This document shows positions 1-13,330 of a stretch of 64,000 nucleotides of DNA, piece by piece (within the stretch, counting starts at the first letter, position 1; each line of letters begins with the position of its first letter). Under the pieces are notes generated by a model, which was not told where the DNA came from, ran no database searches, and was given only the letters and a program-made list of their open reading frames with translations. Location of the stretch: positions 3,268,658 through 3,332,657 of the forward strand of contig NC_034015.1 of assembly GCF_000346465.2 (NCBI RefSeq), read 5' to 3'. Origin of the DNA: Prunus persica (lineage: Eukaryota; Streptophyta; Magnoliopsida; Rosales; Rosaceae). The position numbers and the translations under genes are program-made.

Positions 1-730
1 CCCCTAAGTCTAAAGCCAAGGACAAAAACTTATATATCACGGGGATACCACATGCCAAACAAGGCTAGATATACTTGTAAGACAATTCATTGTCTTAACC
101 ACGAATTGTGGTCTTCTAATCATGTGAGGACTTGCGAGGTTTGCATGTTCAGGAACAATACTCAGACTTATCGGATTATCTCTGTATAAAAGCTATACTA
201 ATTGAAATAGAAGAGGTGATAGAATTCCTAATTCTACATGGATTGAAACAACTAATTCTAATGCAACTGGAAGACTCGATTGCTCCTTGATGGGCAAGGC
301 TTTCGAGTGATTCATATATATCTAGGGCCCCTTCTCTAGCAACAACACACACTAAAACAGTTCTCACCCCATCATAGAGAAATAGCATTGCAGTGTTGCA
401 TAGAAAAGAAGATCCTCTACAGCCAATATGTCTAATCAAGGTTAGTGTTGAGTTATGAAAGTCTAGTACAGATTAATATGTGGTATCAGAGCTCTAGGCT
501 TTTGTTTCTTAATCTAATCCATGTCTTCGATAAAATCTACATATAAGTTTTCAGTTTTAATAAATAGTCACAATAATATGAAGTTTCAAACAGTTTGCAT
601 ATCTTACCTGTTTAAGTATGATCAAGGGCATAAAGTGTTACTGCTCGATCATATTGCAAAAGACTTTGATCAAGTTTTGGGATCTACTGTGCAAATTGAG
701 TAAGCCACAGCTGCTCAGTTTGTATGAGAG
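1..730 (+). mobile_element. Ty1/copia-like retrotransposon fragment: LTR end, primer site, gag start
   Basis: A plant initiator-Met-tRNA primer site (TGGTATCAGAGC) lies at 481-492. The sequence before it has the character of an LTR R/U5 region, so the LTR probably ends near 470; its start is outside the window. The ATG at 521 opens a 60-codon ORF ending at 703 that resembles the N-terminus of a copia-type gag polyprotein (YKFSVLINSHNNMKF). Nothing further of the element can be followed. The sequence after 730 belongs to a different, oppositely oriented element. It is a truncated relic. The copia assignment is tentative because no pol is left. Confidence 0.5.
481..492 (+). other. LTR-retrotransposon primer binding site (tRNA-iMet)
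   Basis: TGGTATCAGAGC is complementary to the 3-prime end of plant initiator methionyl tRNA. It is the standard minus-strand primer site of plant copia elements and of many gypsy and TRIM elements. Confidence 0.75.
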
Positions 731-733
731 ATT

Positions 734-1542
734 TTAAAACGACAGTTTGATAAAAAATTGCATCAATATAAGTAGCCTTATGTATTTTTCTCCATCCACA
801 TATGAGAATTGTATAGATTGATAATGATATTGATGGAACAATTTGGACAACAAATTGCACAAACTAGCAAGCTTCTTTACATCCACATATGTGAGATTTC
901 TTGCAGGAAGTTTTGTGCAGTTTGCTGTTTGGGATTTTGGAATATGGCATATTAAACCCAAATCATAGCTCTCCGTCATCTTTGCGACATTGGCACGAAG
1001 GTGCTCCATTTCGGCCTGGAGGTGTGCATCTGCCTAAAGTTTCCTTTAGGAGAACTCCCCATGACGGGTATGGTGTTGGGTATCAAGGCGAGCTTCACTC
1101 GTCATAGTGGAGTGGGAGGGGTAGAAGAGACGACAAGGTCGGATGGGAGATGGAGCCAGCAGAGCTAGTAGAAAGGTAGGATCCAGAAGTCGGTTCCCAT
1201 AGACGGTGCCAAACTATTGATGCTTTTTATCGGAGGGTCAACTTAGATAAAGGAGTGGTGGATCTTCAGCAGGGAGAGAAGGTCATGAACCTTCGGCACG
1301 GAGGGATCTTGTAGAAGGAAATAAGGAAGGAACAGTGGTCAAGCTTCGGGCACCGGTGTGGTGCCTACCGAAGGCTCTCCGATGTTTAAGTAAGCAATAT
1401 GTGGTAATTTTGACAGAGTAACAGTAAATGTGAAAAGTCATTACCTCATTTTGGGGACCTGTGCCCATTTTTATAGAGGTGGAAGTGGGAGTTTGCACAA
1501 AGTTTCGATGTGGGACTTCGTATAAGTTGCAAGTTTGCACAA
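734..1542 (-). mobile_element. Tat-like Ty3/gypsy fragment: LTR 3-prime part, primer site and gag N-terminus
   Basis: Read on the minus strand, 1542 down to about 1215 matches the second half of the 475-bp LTR of the element at 46144-54678. Shared blocks include cacaaagtttcgatgtggg and the region around ACACCGGTG. The primer-site-like TTTGGCACCGTCTATGGG follows. A decayed gag start comes next; its residues LQAEMEHLRANV correspond to LQAEVERLRTSV in the other copy. The fragment therefore keeps the order LTR, PBS, gag. It is cut off at 1542 on one side and fades into unrecognised sequence below about 850 on the other. Confidence 0.7.
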
Positions 1543-1593
1543 AGATTTTGTAAAGTCAAACATTGTTGAACTAGCATTCTAAAAATATTTTTA
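1543..1593. repeat. 51-bp perfect inverted repeat, copy A
   Basis: These 51 bases are an exact reverse complement of 20655-20705, about 19 kb away and just past the ALADIN stop codon. The copy here starts exactly where the Tat-like LTR fragment ends. It is probably a piece of an unclassified repeat. The perfect match implies recent origin or conversion. Confidence 0.8.
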
Positions 1594-2472
1594 CTGATTT
1601 TAAAGGAAATTTTTGGTAATGCATGAGTTTAATTATTGGTCCATGACTATAGGAAACCAATTCAAGTGCAGAGGTAGCTGATAAAATATGAAACGGGTTT
1701 TAAAAAAATGTTAATGCGTATAGCTCAGAATGGTATTTTGTAAATCATGCGAGACTAGTTTTCCACATTGCTGCATAAGTAGTCCCGAAATCTTCACGTT
1801 AATTAATATAATATACTGTTCATAATGATATTTCTGGTCTGGTTAATTAATATAATATACTGTTCATAATATATTTACAAATCATTCGAGTCTAATTTGC
1901 TACATTTTACAATTGTATACATAAATAGTACCAAGGCTTGGTGATTCACTTTATCCCCTACAATCATCTCCTTCTATTACTCCGTTAGTTTTAATGATGT
2001 GGCAAGGGTTTGCCCCTAATCTGAATGGGTGAGGTGGCCAAAGTGGAGCCCACCTCTAGCATAATTATTTAACTCTTCTATTTTGCTGGAATAATTAAAC
2101 AGTAAATAAGTCTTTCTTTTATAAGAGTAATATAGGAGTGGGTAATCAAACCTATAATCTCGGATGAAGAGGTAAATGCTCCTAAGTTCCTTGAGTTACA
2201 ACTTACAAGCCTGTCGCAAGGTGCTTGTATATGTTTAAGTTCAATAAAACTCAAAAATAAAGGATAACCCTTTAGTTAGTAATACAATAGGGGTAAAGAA
2301 TCAGAATCCAAAGACTAAAATCCCAAAAGTCTGTTATTTGTGCCCTTTCGCAAGGAACCCCATTAAGACTAGCTAGTGTTTCCTTACCAAAAGCAACATT
2401 TAAAACCAATTTAAAATGAGCCCTTATTCAATTTCAAACTTTTAAATAGAAGATACAGAGACAGAATCAGCT
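1594..2472. other. Intergenic, AT-rich, no gene seen; 28-bp direct repeat
   Basis: This stretch lies downstream of the arabinofuranosidase stop codon and should contain its 3-prime UTR near 2300-2470. It holds a 28-bp perfect direct repeat (ttaattaatataatatactg followed by ttcataat) at 1799-1826 and 1843-1870. I see no coding sequence. Confidence 0.6.
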
Positions 2473-5400
2473 CTAGCTTGATTCTATTAAGAAATCAATA
2501 GAAGTGAAAGAATTCGGCGAGATTACAACCTCCACATCCTCACCATCTTCCCCAGCCTTCTCAAGTAGACTCCGGTTCGGTATCACCTGCATTTAATTTA
2601 AAACAAGAGTATAAAGATATGGACAGAAAACATGGTCCAAAGCATTGTTATGTTCAACGCTATCAATATTGGTTCATCATTGTTCCCACAAATTTAATCT
2701 TTTAGGAGGATATGGGCCAATTACTTTATTTTATTTTATTTATTTTTTAGGACTTTTCACATATAAGTCCATTATTACTTTAAATAGAAAAATGGTAAAG
2801 CAATTTTGCACACTAAGAACCATTTAGAAGATGACAAGTGGCTAGCTTGCAGGTTTTCTTTCTCCAGTTGGGGCTCTCTAATTGTTTTTGTACTAATTTA
2901 CTTTTTTTTTTTTCCTTCATATCCTCATACTCATCCTCACTTTTGAGGTTCTTTCCACAACTAGAGAGGTCAATACATGAATTCTACATAAGTTGACAGA
3001 TTAGGGTTGCATTGACACTCTAAACTATGCTTAGATGCTTTTATATTTCAACAGTTCATGATTGAATAAGTCAAGATAAACTAGTATAGACACACAGCAT
3101 CTCCAAGTATATACAAAAGCAATGTAGGGGCATGTCTTCAACAATATGAAAATGTTAAAGGATACAAGTTGACTCAGATACCTTCTTTGGCTCATTTAAG
3201 GAATTCTCATCCATCACGTTGGTTGACGTGAGCACGGTCTTGGTTGACTCAGACAGATTAATGGAATTCGGCTCCAACCCGTCCACAACAATCTTGAGAT
3301 TCACTATGTTTGTTCCCAAGTTCACAATCTATAGAAAGAAATAATCATCACAAAGTAATAAGATGTCACAGAATATGACATGCACCGTATTGGTAGAAAC
3401 TGTTGAACGAAGCTGCATGAATTTGGAATGAAGTCATAGTTAAGAAAGAAAACTGACTGAGATAATGTACTAGCACAAACAAAAACCTTGATTCTTAGGT
3501 AACTATTCTCATTTTCTGAATTTTTCCAAGAAATTGCAGATGCAAGAAGTTGCTCCACTTGATCAGTAGACGAATTTGTTTTGAGTGTTGCATTGAAAAT
3601 AGTTGCTCCACTTGATTCGTTAAAAAGACATTGCACCCAGTAGCTAGGAGTCCCATAGAGATGTGAGGAGTTAAAGACGATTGCAGCGAAGTTCGCCCTT
3701 GATGACAGAGAAGTTTTCAGTTTTAGTAATAACTACACAACAATGATCCCCTCTTGAAAACTTAATAAATAAAAATTGCATTGGAGAAAAAAAATGAGAT
3801 GAGAAAAGTATACCTCCTGTCATTGGAAAAGAGTGGTGCATAACTTGCCATCTCAACAACATCACTGCATTTGATAAGAATAAACAATGAAAGTACTCAG
3901 TAGCTGCCGGTGTAAAGATTACTACCCTAGAATCCCCATGTACATCTGTGATCTATTACCATTTATCATTTTTTTATTCAGTTTAATACTATCCCTATAG
4001 GTTGGGAATATGAGAAGCCTTCAACTCCATAGAAAACAGATGTGCAGCTAGTCACACAAGGAAATATGGCAACACACAACATGGATTTGTGGCAAACAAA
4101 AGTGGAAATGCTATGCATTTCTTTTGCAAGGAGAAATACTGTATTCGCAAATATATAATAAAGAAGTTAGATCTTTAATTATGTGTAGACATATCTATAT
4201 AAGATAGCAAACTATACATATTTTTCTTGCTGGAACTTTGAAGAAAAATAATTTCTGTAAAGAAAACATTGTAAGCATTCTGGAAAATATTACAGGAAAC
4301 AAATTCTTGAAATGCTACAACAAACCTGTTTTTCTCCAGCCCAATAAGAAATCCAGCTTCACCTAGTGCTGCTAGAAGACTTCCTGTTGTGACGGCATAC
4401 TCACTCACAAAAGCCTGAATCATATTGAATGTTAAGAAAATTAATAGAAGCCATTCAGAGCAGATTAAATCATAAGAAGGCACATCACCCTACCTTGGGA
4501 CCACTACGTGATGTATGATCAAACTGATGAGCCATAGACGACATGATTTTGGCATCATCTGTATAGAACTTTACATGAAAACATGTCATTCAATGTTGCC
4601 AAATCAATTATCCGACGCATTGAATGGTAAAAAAAAATTCATTAGCAAGTGTAACAAGTTGTGGTGTTATGAAATTTACATGAAAATCGAACAAATCAGC
4701 TGGATGATCCAACTTTTGAGAAGATCCGTCACAGTTTGAAATTATTTTGATGTCTGGATAGGCACGTTTTATAGCACTATAGAACTTAAGGTAATTTCCT
4801 GGTCAAGAAAAAGAGGAAAAGCATAAGCGTCTTTGAGAATATAAAATCCTCTATTATATATATATATATTACATTGAATCACAAAATCTAAAATTCAAGG
4901 TCCCTGCATCCTCTGCCAATTGCTTATGTGTTGGATGTGCAACTTTAACATGAGTTAGGCTGGCCAGATGATTCGCTCAGCAATTCAGTTGACTGATTGC
5001 TGAGAAAATCAATAAGGCTCATCTCCCAAATTTACAAGTAGATACTATGTGGAAATTGTCCTTTAGAATTCTACTTTTTCGAGAATTTGGGAAGTGAAGC
5101 GGAAAAATGTCACAGGTTGGAAAAGAAGGGTTTTCAAGAATCTACTTCTTTTAGCACTTCCGTTTAATTACTTCTACAATATGATGCCATTATTGTATGG
5201 AAAACAAGACTTTTCAATAATGAGAAACCGTTGTAGGTCAAGTACAAAAATTCAAGGAATAAAAGACAATGAAGTAGACACAGGTCATCATTTGATTCAC
5301 AAAAAATAAGGAATTGCAAGTTTGCCTTTTCAGAGAAAGGATTGTGGCAGAAGAACTGAAGTTATTGTGGAAAAAAATTCAGATCTTAATTAGAGTTATT

Positions 5401-8400
5401 TCCTGAAGCATATTGCAAAGTTGCAATTGTTCAACAAAAGAGTGAAAACTGCACTAAATTGTAAGGACATTCATATAAACAGATTAAGTTATGCATGACT
5501 TTGAATGCAGAAAGTCATCCAACGTCCCATATGTGTAAAACTCAATCCGTTCCATCTAACCAACTAAAGAGCAAATAAAAAGCATGAACTAGAAAATATA
5601 CAAACCTAGGTAGTTCTTTTTTCCGCAATCCTCATTCCCAATACCAACATATCTCAAGTCAAAGGGTTCTGGGTGTCCCATTGCAGCACGGAGAGAACCC
5701 CAGGTAGAATTAGGGTTGCCCCTAGCAAACTCAAGACCATCAAGAGCTTCCTGTAAACAAGAAAACGTGAAAGTTAAACCATAACTTTGAGATTTACTAA
5801 CACATAACAGGTTTACCAACACGATTTAGAATTAAGTAGCAAAATTTATCATATATAGGACATCAAAACTTCATCTTATCCACAGTTCTTCTCATTTATG
5901 TTCAAATTGCATTAGATAGACATATAGCATTGATACTTATAATGTTAATGAGTCGATACAAGTTCTCATATCACATTGAGAGTTCAATGCAAAGTTTTCC
6001 TAGTAGCAGCCAATACACCACATTAACACATATTTCACATAATGTAAAAGCTTTTACTGCTTTTTGTCACTATGTTTTAGTGTTTTTCAATGAGTGACAA
6101 CACCTGATGTCACCAGCAGTTCGGCCCTACCCTCACCACAGCAACCCCACTTGTATGAACATCCTTTAGTGGGAACTCAAATGAAGCTAGGCTTGGAGAC
6201 AATGAAACCACTTCACCGGAAAAAGAAGGCAAAATCTAAATTTGATCTCCTAAAACCATATTTGCAAAGATGTTTCATACACCAAAGCACATAAAGCCAC
6301 AGATTTATAAGGATGAAGCATATTTTGAAAAGCCTAAATGTCACCTGCATACATTTGCTTTAGTTGCAGAGATATAATCCCGATTAGAAAATAATTAATG
6401 GTTTGTTACATCCATTTGGTATCAGTTACTGATTAGCTAATGAGAAATGGTCAGCAATGCAGACATACCTGTACAAATGGTAAGACACTGGCAGTATCAA
6501 CTTGATCATTGTGACTGATTCCTATGAAATTCATATAGTCAGTATTGGCAAAGGTGAACGTGATCATTGAAAAGATAAAGGAAGCGCTAAGAAAATGTGA
6601 AGTACCGTTATTAAATACCCATATTGGCAATGTACCAAGGTCCTCTGCTAGCTGCATAAATAAAATTTTCAAAAACTGGTACCGACAGAAGCAGGATTTT
6701 AAAGGAAACTCCAAGCATTCTTGAATGACAGAACTAAAAAAGATACCAACTTGGAGAAACTCAAAATAACCAAGTCCATCGTCAGTCCAGTACATCCAAA
6801 CATCACCAAAGTGTCCAGGTCTCTCTTCCCAGGGTCCAATTGTTTCTTTCCAACGAAATGCATTTCGTAGCCATGCACCTTCGACGAAACAGCCACCTAA
6901 TGCAACACAATAAAAAAAAATACGAATTTTTTTGAATTATGAGGAAACAATATAATAGCTCCGCTGTATTGACCATATTAAAACATGTATCATCTCTTAT
7001 CACAAAATCAAGCATGTTTAGCATGGTTTGGCATTTAAAAAGAGTCCCAAGTTTTTTTTTGTCAAGTGATCAGGCGATCAAGCCAGCAAGGTTACCCACT
7101 AAAAAAATTCAATAGTATATAATGTCCAAAAGATAAAAATGAAAAGAATTTCAGAGAAAACAGTGGATGTAGTTCATATCTGCAGGTAAAACTGATAGCA
7201 GCCAAAGAAGGACAAGGTTACTTTTATTTAAGCTTGTTTAATAAAGATCTGCATCTTTGTAAAGAAACACGATTTTTTTTTCCCATTAAGATTTCAATCA
7301 TTTGGCTTACAAAGTTTCTGTGAAGCCTGCTTTTCTCTCGGAGGCTCGAGAAAATTAGTAAATACTATAGAACATTGGTAGATATAGTGGACAGCAGGCA
7401 ATTATAAACAACAACAAACCATAATGAGATAATATAGTAAAAGCATGTGAGATAATTTTAGCCGAGAGTTATATATGAAAAGCTCAAGTTTAGTAACTGT
7501 CTCGTATTAAGACAAGTAAATCCAAATTTACCTGGAAATCTCATAAATTGAGGTTTTAAATCTTCCAACAGTTGAACAAGGTCCTTCCGAAATCCATGTC
7601 CCTGATCCAAAATAATAGTTTCATAAAGAGTAAAAAGACACATAAGGTATGCATGTAGCAAAGCATTTCACACAGCTCCTTAAAAGTTACACGTTGAAAG
7701 CTTACAAGTTACATCATCCCAACCTAATAAATCCGGTAGGAAAACAACAGCTCCAAGATCAAGTCATAGCAACTAGACTTCTACAGCTTTCCAATTAGAA
7801 AATACCCCGGATAAAGAAAACATCCCTAAGGACTATCGATCCAAACATGGAGAAACTTTCCATCAATATTAATGGCAGCAACAGAATTGTGAAGTAGAAA
7901 TGATGACAGATTCAATGTAGATTTATTTGTGATCCTGAAGAAATTATATTTTCTACAGCGCTTGCTGCAATGTCATATATTTTCCAATGGTTAGGTCCAT
8001 AATTCACATCTGAAGAATAAACAGAGTCCAGTTTGCATTCAGTAAGTCACATTTAAACAAAATATAACAACAGAAGCTAAAATAATACAGCTGAAAGTGT
8101 GGATGTCAGATCCCAGGGACAATACAAGTTTGTTATTATGTTTTCCGTCTAATATATCAAACCATGCATTCTTCATTTTGAGAAATTTTCATCAATGAAA
8201 AAGTTTCAATGATTGATTTCAACAGCTCCAAATTCAATTATTGCGAGAAAAGGAAGAATAATTTTTGAACAAATTATGATGATACCACACTGAAGTCAAT
8301 AAATATGACATATTATGTACAATTCTCCCTAAGTTACATGCCTACACAAAACAGGGAAAAAAACTGGTTTATAAATGAAGTCCAAGGAAAAGTACATTAT

Positions 8401-9208
8401 GGAGATGATATGAAACCAAGAAAAACTATATCTGAGGGAAAGATGTTCTAGACCCTTATATAACAGATAGGTGGTCTAAAAGCATAATGCATCCTTCATG
8501 GTAATACTCCACCCCCTAGTATGAACTTCGCATTAATCAGCTTTCATATTAATGTCTTTCAAAAGACTATAAAATCTAGAATTTTAAAACAGAACATGAT
8601 ACTTATAACAATCTTGTGAAACACGGGTGAGACGATTAAACACATCCAAATATTGATGACATAATCTCGCGTCACGAGAATGAGTGAATTTGTGGAGAAA
8701 AAAGGTACCTTATATGTATCCAGGGGCATGACTGACACTTGATCAAACCATATAAACCCTTTTCTGGTTGTTGTCAATTGCAGTCTTGAATTAGGATTTG
8801 TTCCTTGGGCTTCCAACATAACTTTGAATTTTTTCCAGTTTGAAACTTCTGAACCAGAAGCTCTGCAAAGGCAATGAAATGTACTGTCAGACTCTTAAAT
8901 GGAGATAAAACTGTCAGTAAGGAACTGCTGATTACAAAATATCAGCAGAACAGAGGATGCTCACATAATGTTCGCAGCAGCAAGTTTCTGCAACCCATCT
9001 GAGCCTGTCAATGATACGGACACATTGATTGATCCAGATGAGCGGACATAAAGAACAACACTGTAGGTCTTCCCTTTTTCAATATTCTGGACAAAACACA
9101 GGTAAGAAACCAGTAGCAAAGAGCCAGAAAGAAAAATGTAGTAAATATTTACATGTGTGTGTGTGTGAAGTTTTGTTGTTTTTGTTCTCGTGCTGTGTGC
9201 GTATACAT

Positions 9209-9287
<79 letters not shown>

Positions 9288-10923
9288 AATGTTCCCTTGT
9301 CAGACAAATACTTATGTTGCAAACTGTGAATTTGGAACATAAGCATTTAGAATGAACCAATTAGATGATAGTTGAAGGGTTCATACCATGCCCCAGAACC
9401 CGGGGTTATAAATTCCTACACCATCATCAGGGCAGCTATTGGCACCTTGGCTATCACATAGCACCTCCATTCGGAGTGCAACCTTGTTGCGGTCAAAGCA
9501 CGAAGAACGGTCTGTTGACACTATCAAAGATGACTCATTCCCAATTATTGACCAAGGATCAATGTTGGAAGGAACGTTTGGGCCCCCAGCTTCAAAACCT
9601 GTGGGAAAACGTTATTAAGAAGCCTCAGCTCTAAACATTCAGTCAAAATTACGAGCCAAAAGCTAACTATAACATTTTATATTTAGCAATACAGTGAATT
9701 CCACATTTCACATGATTCCGAAGAGAACTTTTTAACCAAGTACTGATAATCTGAAGTCATTCAACCTGTTGTTGAACTTAAAACTGACAAGACAGAAAAG
9801 AAATCAAAGGAAAAAATAAAAAAAGAGGGATCTGGTAGTCCATATTAAAAAAAGTGGGATCTGGTAGATAACGATGGAAATCAGTGTGTCACAAAAAAGT
9901 AGAATATTTCTCTATTTTGTACTCAACCACACTTGCACAAGCAGGTGGCACATTAACTCAAATACAACAACTTCGCATAAATAAAAACATTCATTGGATA
10001 ATCCTAAACATCTCAATGAAGAGTTAATCCAACAGTAAAATGTTTCAGGAAGACACCATAACCCTCCACTTCCAAAATATAAGAACAGAAAAAATCGTGT
10101 CTGCCAGCTTGACTCGTACTACATATATCAGATTTGAAAAGAAACTCTGAAAATGTAATGACAACAGTAAGGCATTCAAACAGTTACTTCAATGGTTCTC
10201 ACACACATGAATTTTGAGCTTTCTTGTCAGAATGCGAATCTGGACCACACATTCAAGCACAAATTATTCTGAAATGGTCTAGCATCTAGCAACATAATAA
10301 GCATCTTATGTTGCCAAACAATCTGGCAAGAGAATATTTTCCTATATGTTATTTTCACTTTTTGTATTAGCTGGAATTGAGAGAATAAGGGAAGTACCTC
10401 TGTTGCTTACAAGCTCAGCCCATAGCCCGCCAGCACCAGCATTGTTAAACTCCTGCAGTGAACAAGCATTTGAGAGAATGCATATACCTCAAAATTAATA
10501 GCATCTTAAATGAAACCACAATGTTAGTAATATAATGAGACAGACATGTTTAAGCAACAGAAGGTTTATAATTGCGGCATAAATCAGGATATATCCGCAC
10601 ATAAAATAAAATAAAATAAGAAAACAAATGAAAAGAGATTTTAAAAATTGTAAGAATTACAGTAATAGCTAACAAGCTATAGATTGTAGAAGTAACAAAA
10701 AGCAGTTGGAACTGAACAAAAATTCACTATTCCAAGCCAACACACTAACCTCAAAGAAAATTCCAAACATTGTTTCAGATATTGGCCGTCCTGATGCTTC
10801 AGAAGCATCTACCAGCAGCTTTGCTGTCTGGTTCGTATCAACTCCAAAAGCAAAAGATTGATACACAAAGAAAACCAAGACATATAGAAGAAGAACAACA
10901 TAAGGGGACTTGCAGGAGCCCAT
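2473..10923 (-). CDS. Alpha-L-arabinofuranosidase, glycoside hydrolase family 51 (17 exons, 660 aa)
   Basis: Releases terminal alpha-L-arabinofuranosyl residues from cell-wall arabinans and arabinoxylans; secreted to the apoplast. Exons, high to low coordinate: 10923-10750, 10452-10398, 9598-9387, 9086-8965, 8862-8709, 7601-7532, 6896-6751, 6651-6606, 6521-6469, 5750-5606, 4798-4680, 4568-4494, 4414-4326, 3864-3814, 3697-3487, 3328-3182, 2586-2473. All introns are GT-AG and all phases join to a TAG stop. Residues 1-26 form a hydrophobic signal peptide. A carbohydrate-binding-like region spans about 80-235. The acid/base Glu in GIGNE is residue 384, and the nucleophile in VSEYA is residue 462. 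Length is close to the usual ~675 aa of plant members. Oddities: AVT runs straight into TGSLL after the nucleophile, where most plant homologues as I recall them have about five extra residues; RRANFAAIVF (about 503-512) replaces the usual RRWNPDAIVF. The start is set by the signal peptide; transcription and activity are inferred. Confidence 0.93.
9209..9286. repeat. Compound microsatellite (CA)n(TA)n(GA)n
   Basis: Located in intron 3 of the arabinofuranosidase gene. About 15 CA, 9-10 AT and 15 AG units run end to end, so it is likely to be polymorphic. Confidence 0.95.
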
Positions 10924-11420
10924 TGGTCAGTTACCACACCCAATACTTCCACAGCTAAAAAAGCATAGACAAAGGAGATACTCAGTTACATTCTAATCAA
11001 TTAAACAGAAAAAGAACAAGGTAACACAAAAAATGCAAAATGGTCTCTCAGTTAATGAGTGATCAACAAAATATAGAAATCCCATGAACACTTTCTCACA
11101 ATGACTTTTATTGAATTTAAAATAACTACAAAGTTGATCAACTCAAGGAGATTCTAGTGAAGCAAGTCTCTATTGAATTTAAAATTGATATAAAAAGATA
11201 AAGAGACAAAGAAGAAGAGAATACCCAGAAAGATGGTGATTTTCAGCAATATGCTCAGATAAGAGTGCATTATTAAGTTCTCATCCATTTAGTATAAAAT
11301 TCAATTCAGAAACTCTTGAGTCCTGAGTCTTGAGTCTTAGTCTTGAGTCTTGGGTCTCGAGTCTTGAGTCTTGGGTCTCGAGTCGTCTCTCTCTTCTCTT
11401 ATCCGGGGCTTTCGCCATGA
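10924..11420. promoter_or_regulatory. 5-prime flank of the arabinofuranosidase gene with a 21-bp minisatellite
   Basis: This is the interval between the ATG at 10923 and the outer end of the inverted duplication. It should hold the 5-prime UTR and proximal promoter, but no convincing TATA box was picked out. At 11313-11385 there is a short minisatellite: two perfect 21-bp units (11341-11361 and 11362-11382), each built on TCTTGAGTCTTGGGTCTCGA plus one base, preceded by degenerate GAGTCTT units. Confidence 0.55.
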
Positions 11421-11821
11421 TTTGTAAGAACTTGAAACAATTGTTTGCCATGAATGTTAATTTGGAGTGCTCGGTAGAGTATTTTAAAAGCAAATTAATT
11501 TTCTCTTTTATTTTCTCCCATCCCATAGTTTTGTCGTCAAACTTGAACTTTTTTTATTTTATTTTTAATCATAGTAATGATTTGTTACTGTGTCTTGCAC
11601 AAATATCTACAGAAGATTATGAGTTAATTTGGAGTGCTCGGTAGGAATAAATATGATTTTGTATTATTTTTGATTACTTGTAAGAACAATTGACTCGGAC
11701 TTCTCCAATTGATGTATTAATTCCAGCTACAGTGTTATTTTAATCAACCAAGCAAAAGCCATAAATATATACATCGATCTCGTTCATGCAGTGTGAATGA
11801 AATTCAATTCAAAGAACACTT

Positions 11822-12744
11822 ACCAGACCAACAGTGTAAATATGCCTCATCATTTGGCCCGCGGGCTCATGGGCTGATGGGAGCCTGTCCGACCCATTGA
11901 AAAAAAACCCAGCCCGGCCCGTTATAGACTTTGAGATGGCCCAGCCTGTCTTGGGCTGGGCTAGGCTTGGGCTTGGGTGTCTGAAGCCCAGCTCGGCCCG
12001 ATTAAGCCAAAGAAAGCCCGACCCAGTCCGCCCACAAAAACCCGGCCCTCTAGACCCACATACATATATAATTATGTATAAATAAGAGTTTAGATTTAGG
12101 ATTATATCACTTAAATCACATAATTTGTTTCATTTCATTTACTTTTCTTACTCATTCCTAGTTTATAATTGGATGATTAGTACATTAATTTGTGTCAATT
12201 ATTAATTCAACAATTATATATATATATATAAAAATAAGATGAACAACATATCACATCACCAAATATAATCATATGACGAAACATAATCGTACCACCAAAT
12301 ATAATCATGCTTTTCTTGAACATATCACCAAATATTTGCATATTTATTCATAACATCCTTTACAAAAAATATTTTTTTGATACTTACTATTTTTTCAAAC
12401 GTATTACGGTCTAATTATGTAATAACCTCAAAAATAATACTTGGTTTTATTATTTTTGTGAAAAATCTTATTAACTTGTGTGACTTTATTGGGTGTTTTA
12501 TGAATTTGGTTTGATGTGAAAATATTGGAATTAAGTGAGTTTAATCTCAAATTTAGACTAAAATGCCCTTATGATTAAGTTTATGATTTTTTTTTTTAAT
12601 GAAGTAGGCTCATTTAGGCCTGGCCCAATGGGCTTTCTCAAGCCCAGCCCATGGATTGAATTTTCTAAAAAAATTAGGCCCGGCCCAGCCCAAGCCCATT
12701 AAATTTGGGCCGGGCTAGCCTAGCCCAACCCATTGACGAGCCCT
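11822..12744. mobile_element. About 0.9-kb insertion with GC-rich GGCCCAGCCC-type ends, unclassified
   Basis: The insert is absent from the right arm of the inverted duplication, where the flanks are continuous. Its two ends are rich in GCCC/GGGC words in opposite orientation (GGCCCGCGGGCTCATGGGCT near 11857; AGGCCCGGCCCAGCCCAAGC near 12677), and the centre is very AT-rich. The right end reads CCATTGACGAGCCCTA, which resembles hAT-type termini of the form TAGGGCTCGTCAATGG. I could not find a clean target-site duplication. A non-autonomous hAT element is the best guess. Confidence 0.5.
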
Positions 12745-13169
12745 AAGTGTGAATGCATTAACGTAGGGCCCACCCGACCATTAAAGTTCTATTCACAAAA
12801 GTTATGCCACAGACCCTAAGCTTGGCCCATAAGCCCGAAATTTCCACAAGTCTTCTTGTCCATTAATCTCAAGTATCAAGTAAATTTTTGGCCACTTGTA
12901 TCTTGAAAATTAGTGGCCAACTTAATTTCTAGCAGTAACAGATGTATGATATGTTGTGGTCTTCTGTATATGAATGTGTCAAACACGTTACAAGGATATA
13001 AAATCATTTAAATAGGAAAGAATCTGATCTCAATTTGAAAGGATGTGCCAAAAATGAATACATGCTGTTCTTTTTGGCATACCAGCAACATCCCACTTCA
13101 AAAAGATAAGTCACTTTGAAAAATATGGGTTATTAAGATTCCAAAACATCAACTTTGGCACATTAAAAT

Positions 13170-13330
13170 ACCCTCTCTTTCTGTAATTATCCTAAGCCTC
13201 CTTAAAATTCGGCACCCAATTGTTCTTAAAGGCCTTCTCAAAATCTCTGCATGTAAACACAAAAATCCTTTTAGGAACCTTGGCATTACCCTCTGCAGTG
13301 GCAATCTAAAGTGATTTTTTGAAAATGTGC
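13170..13330 (-). pseudogene. DUF2828-like gene fragment (left arm copy)
   Basis: Reading the minus strand from about 13306 gives EGNAKVPKRIFVFTCRDFEK followed by KNNWVPNFKEA. This resembles the C-terminal half of plant DUF2828 (von Willebrand A-like) proteins, where FVFSDMEF is followed by a tryptophan-containing linker and a VPEIVFWNL strand. The frame breaks after the FKEA block. It is the partner of the better-preserved copy at 19555-19877, and no complete gene is present in either arm. Confidence 0.55.

Noticed and set aside
9029..9360. Several ORFs of about 65-108 codons made of repeated CV, HT, YI and RE residues
   Set aside because: They are translations of the CA/TA/GA microsatellite in an intron.
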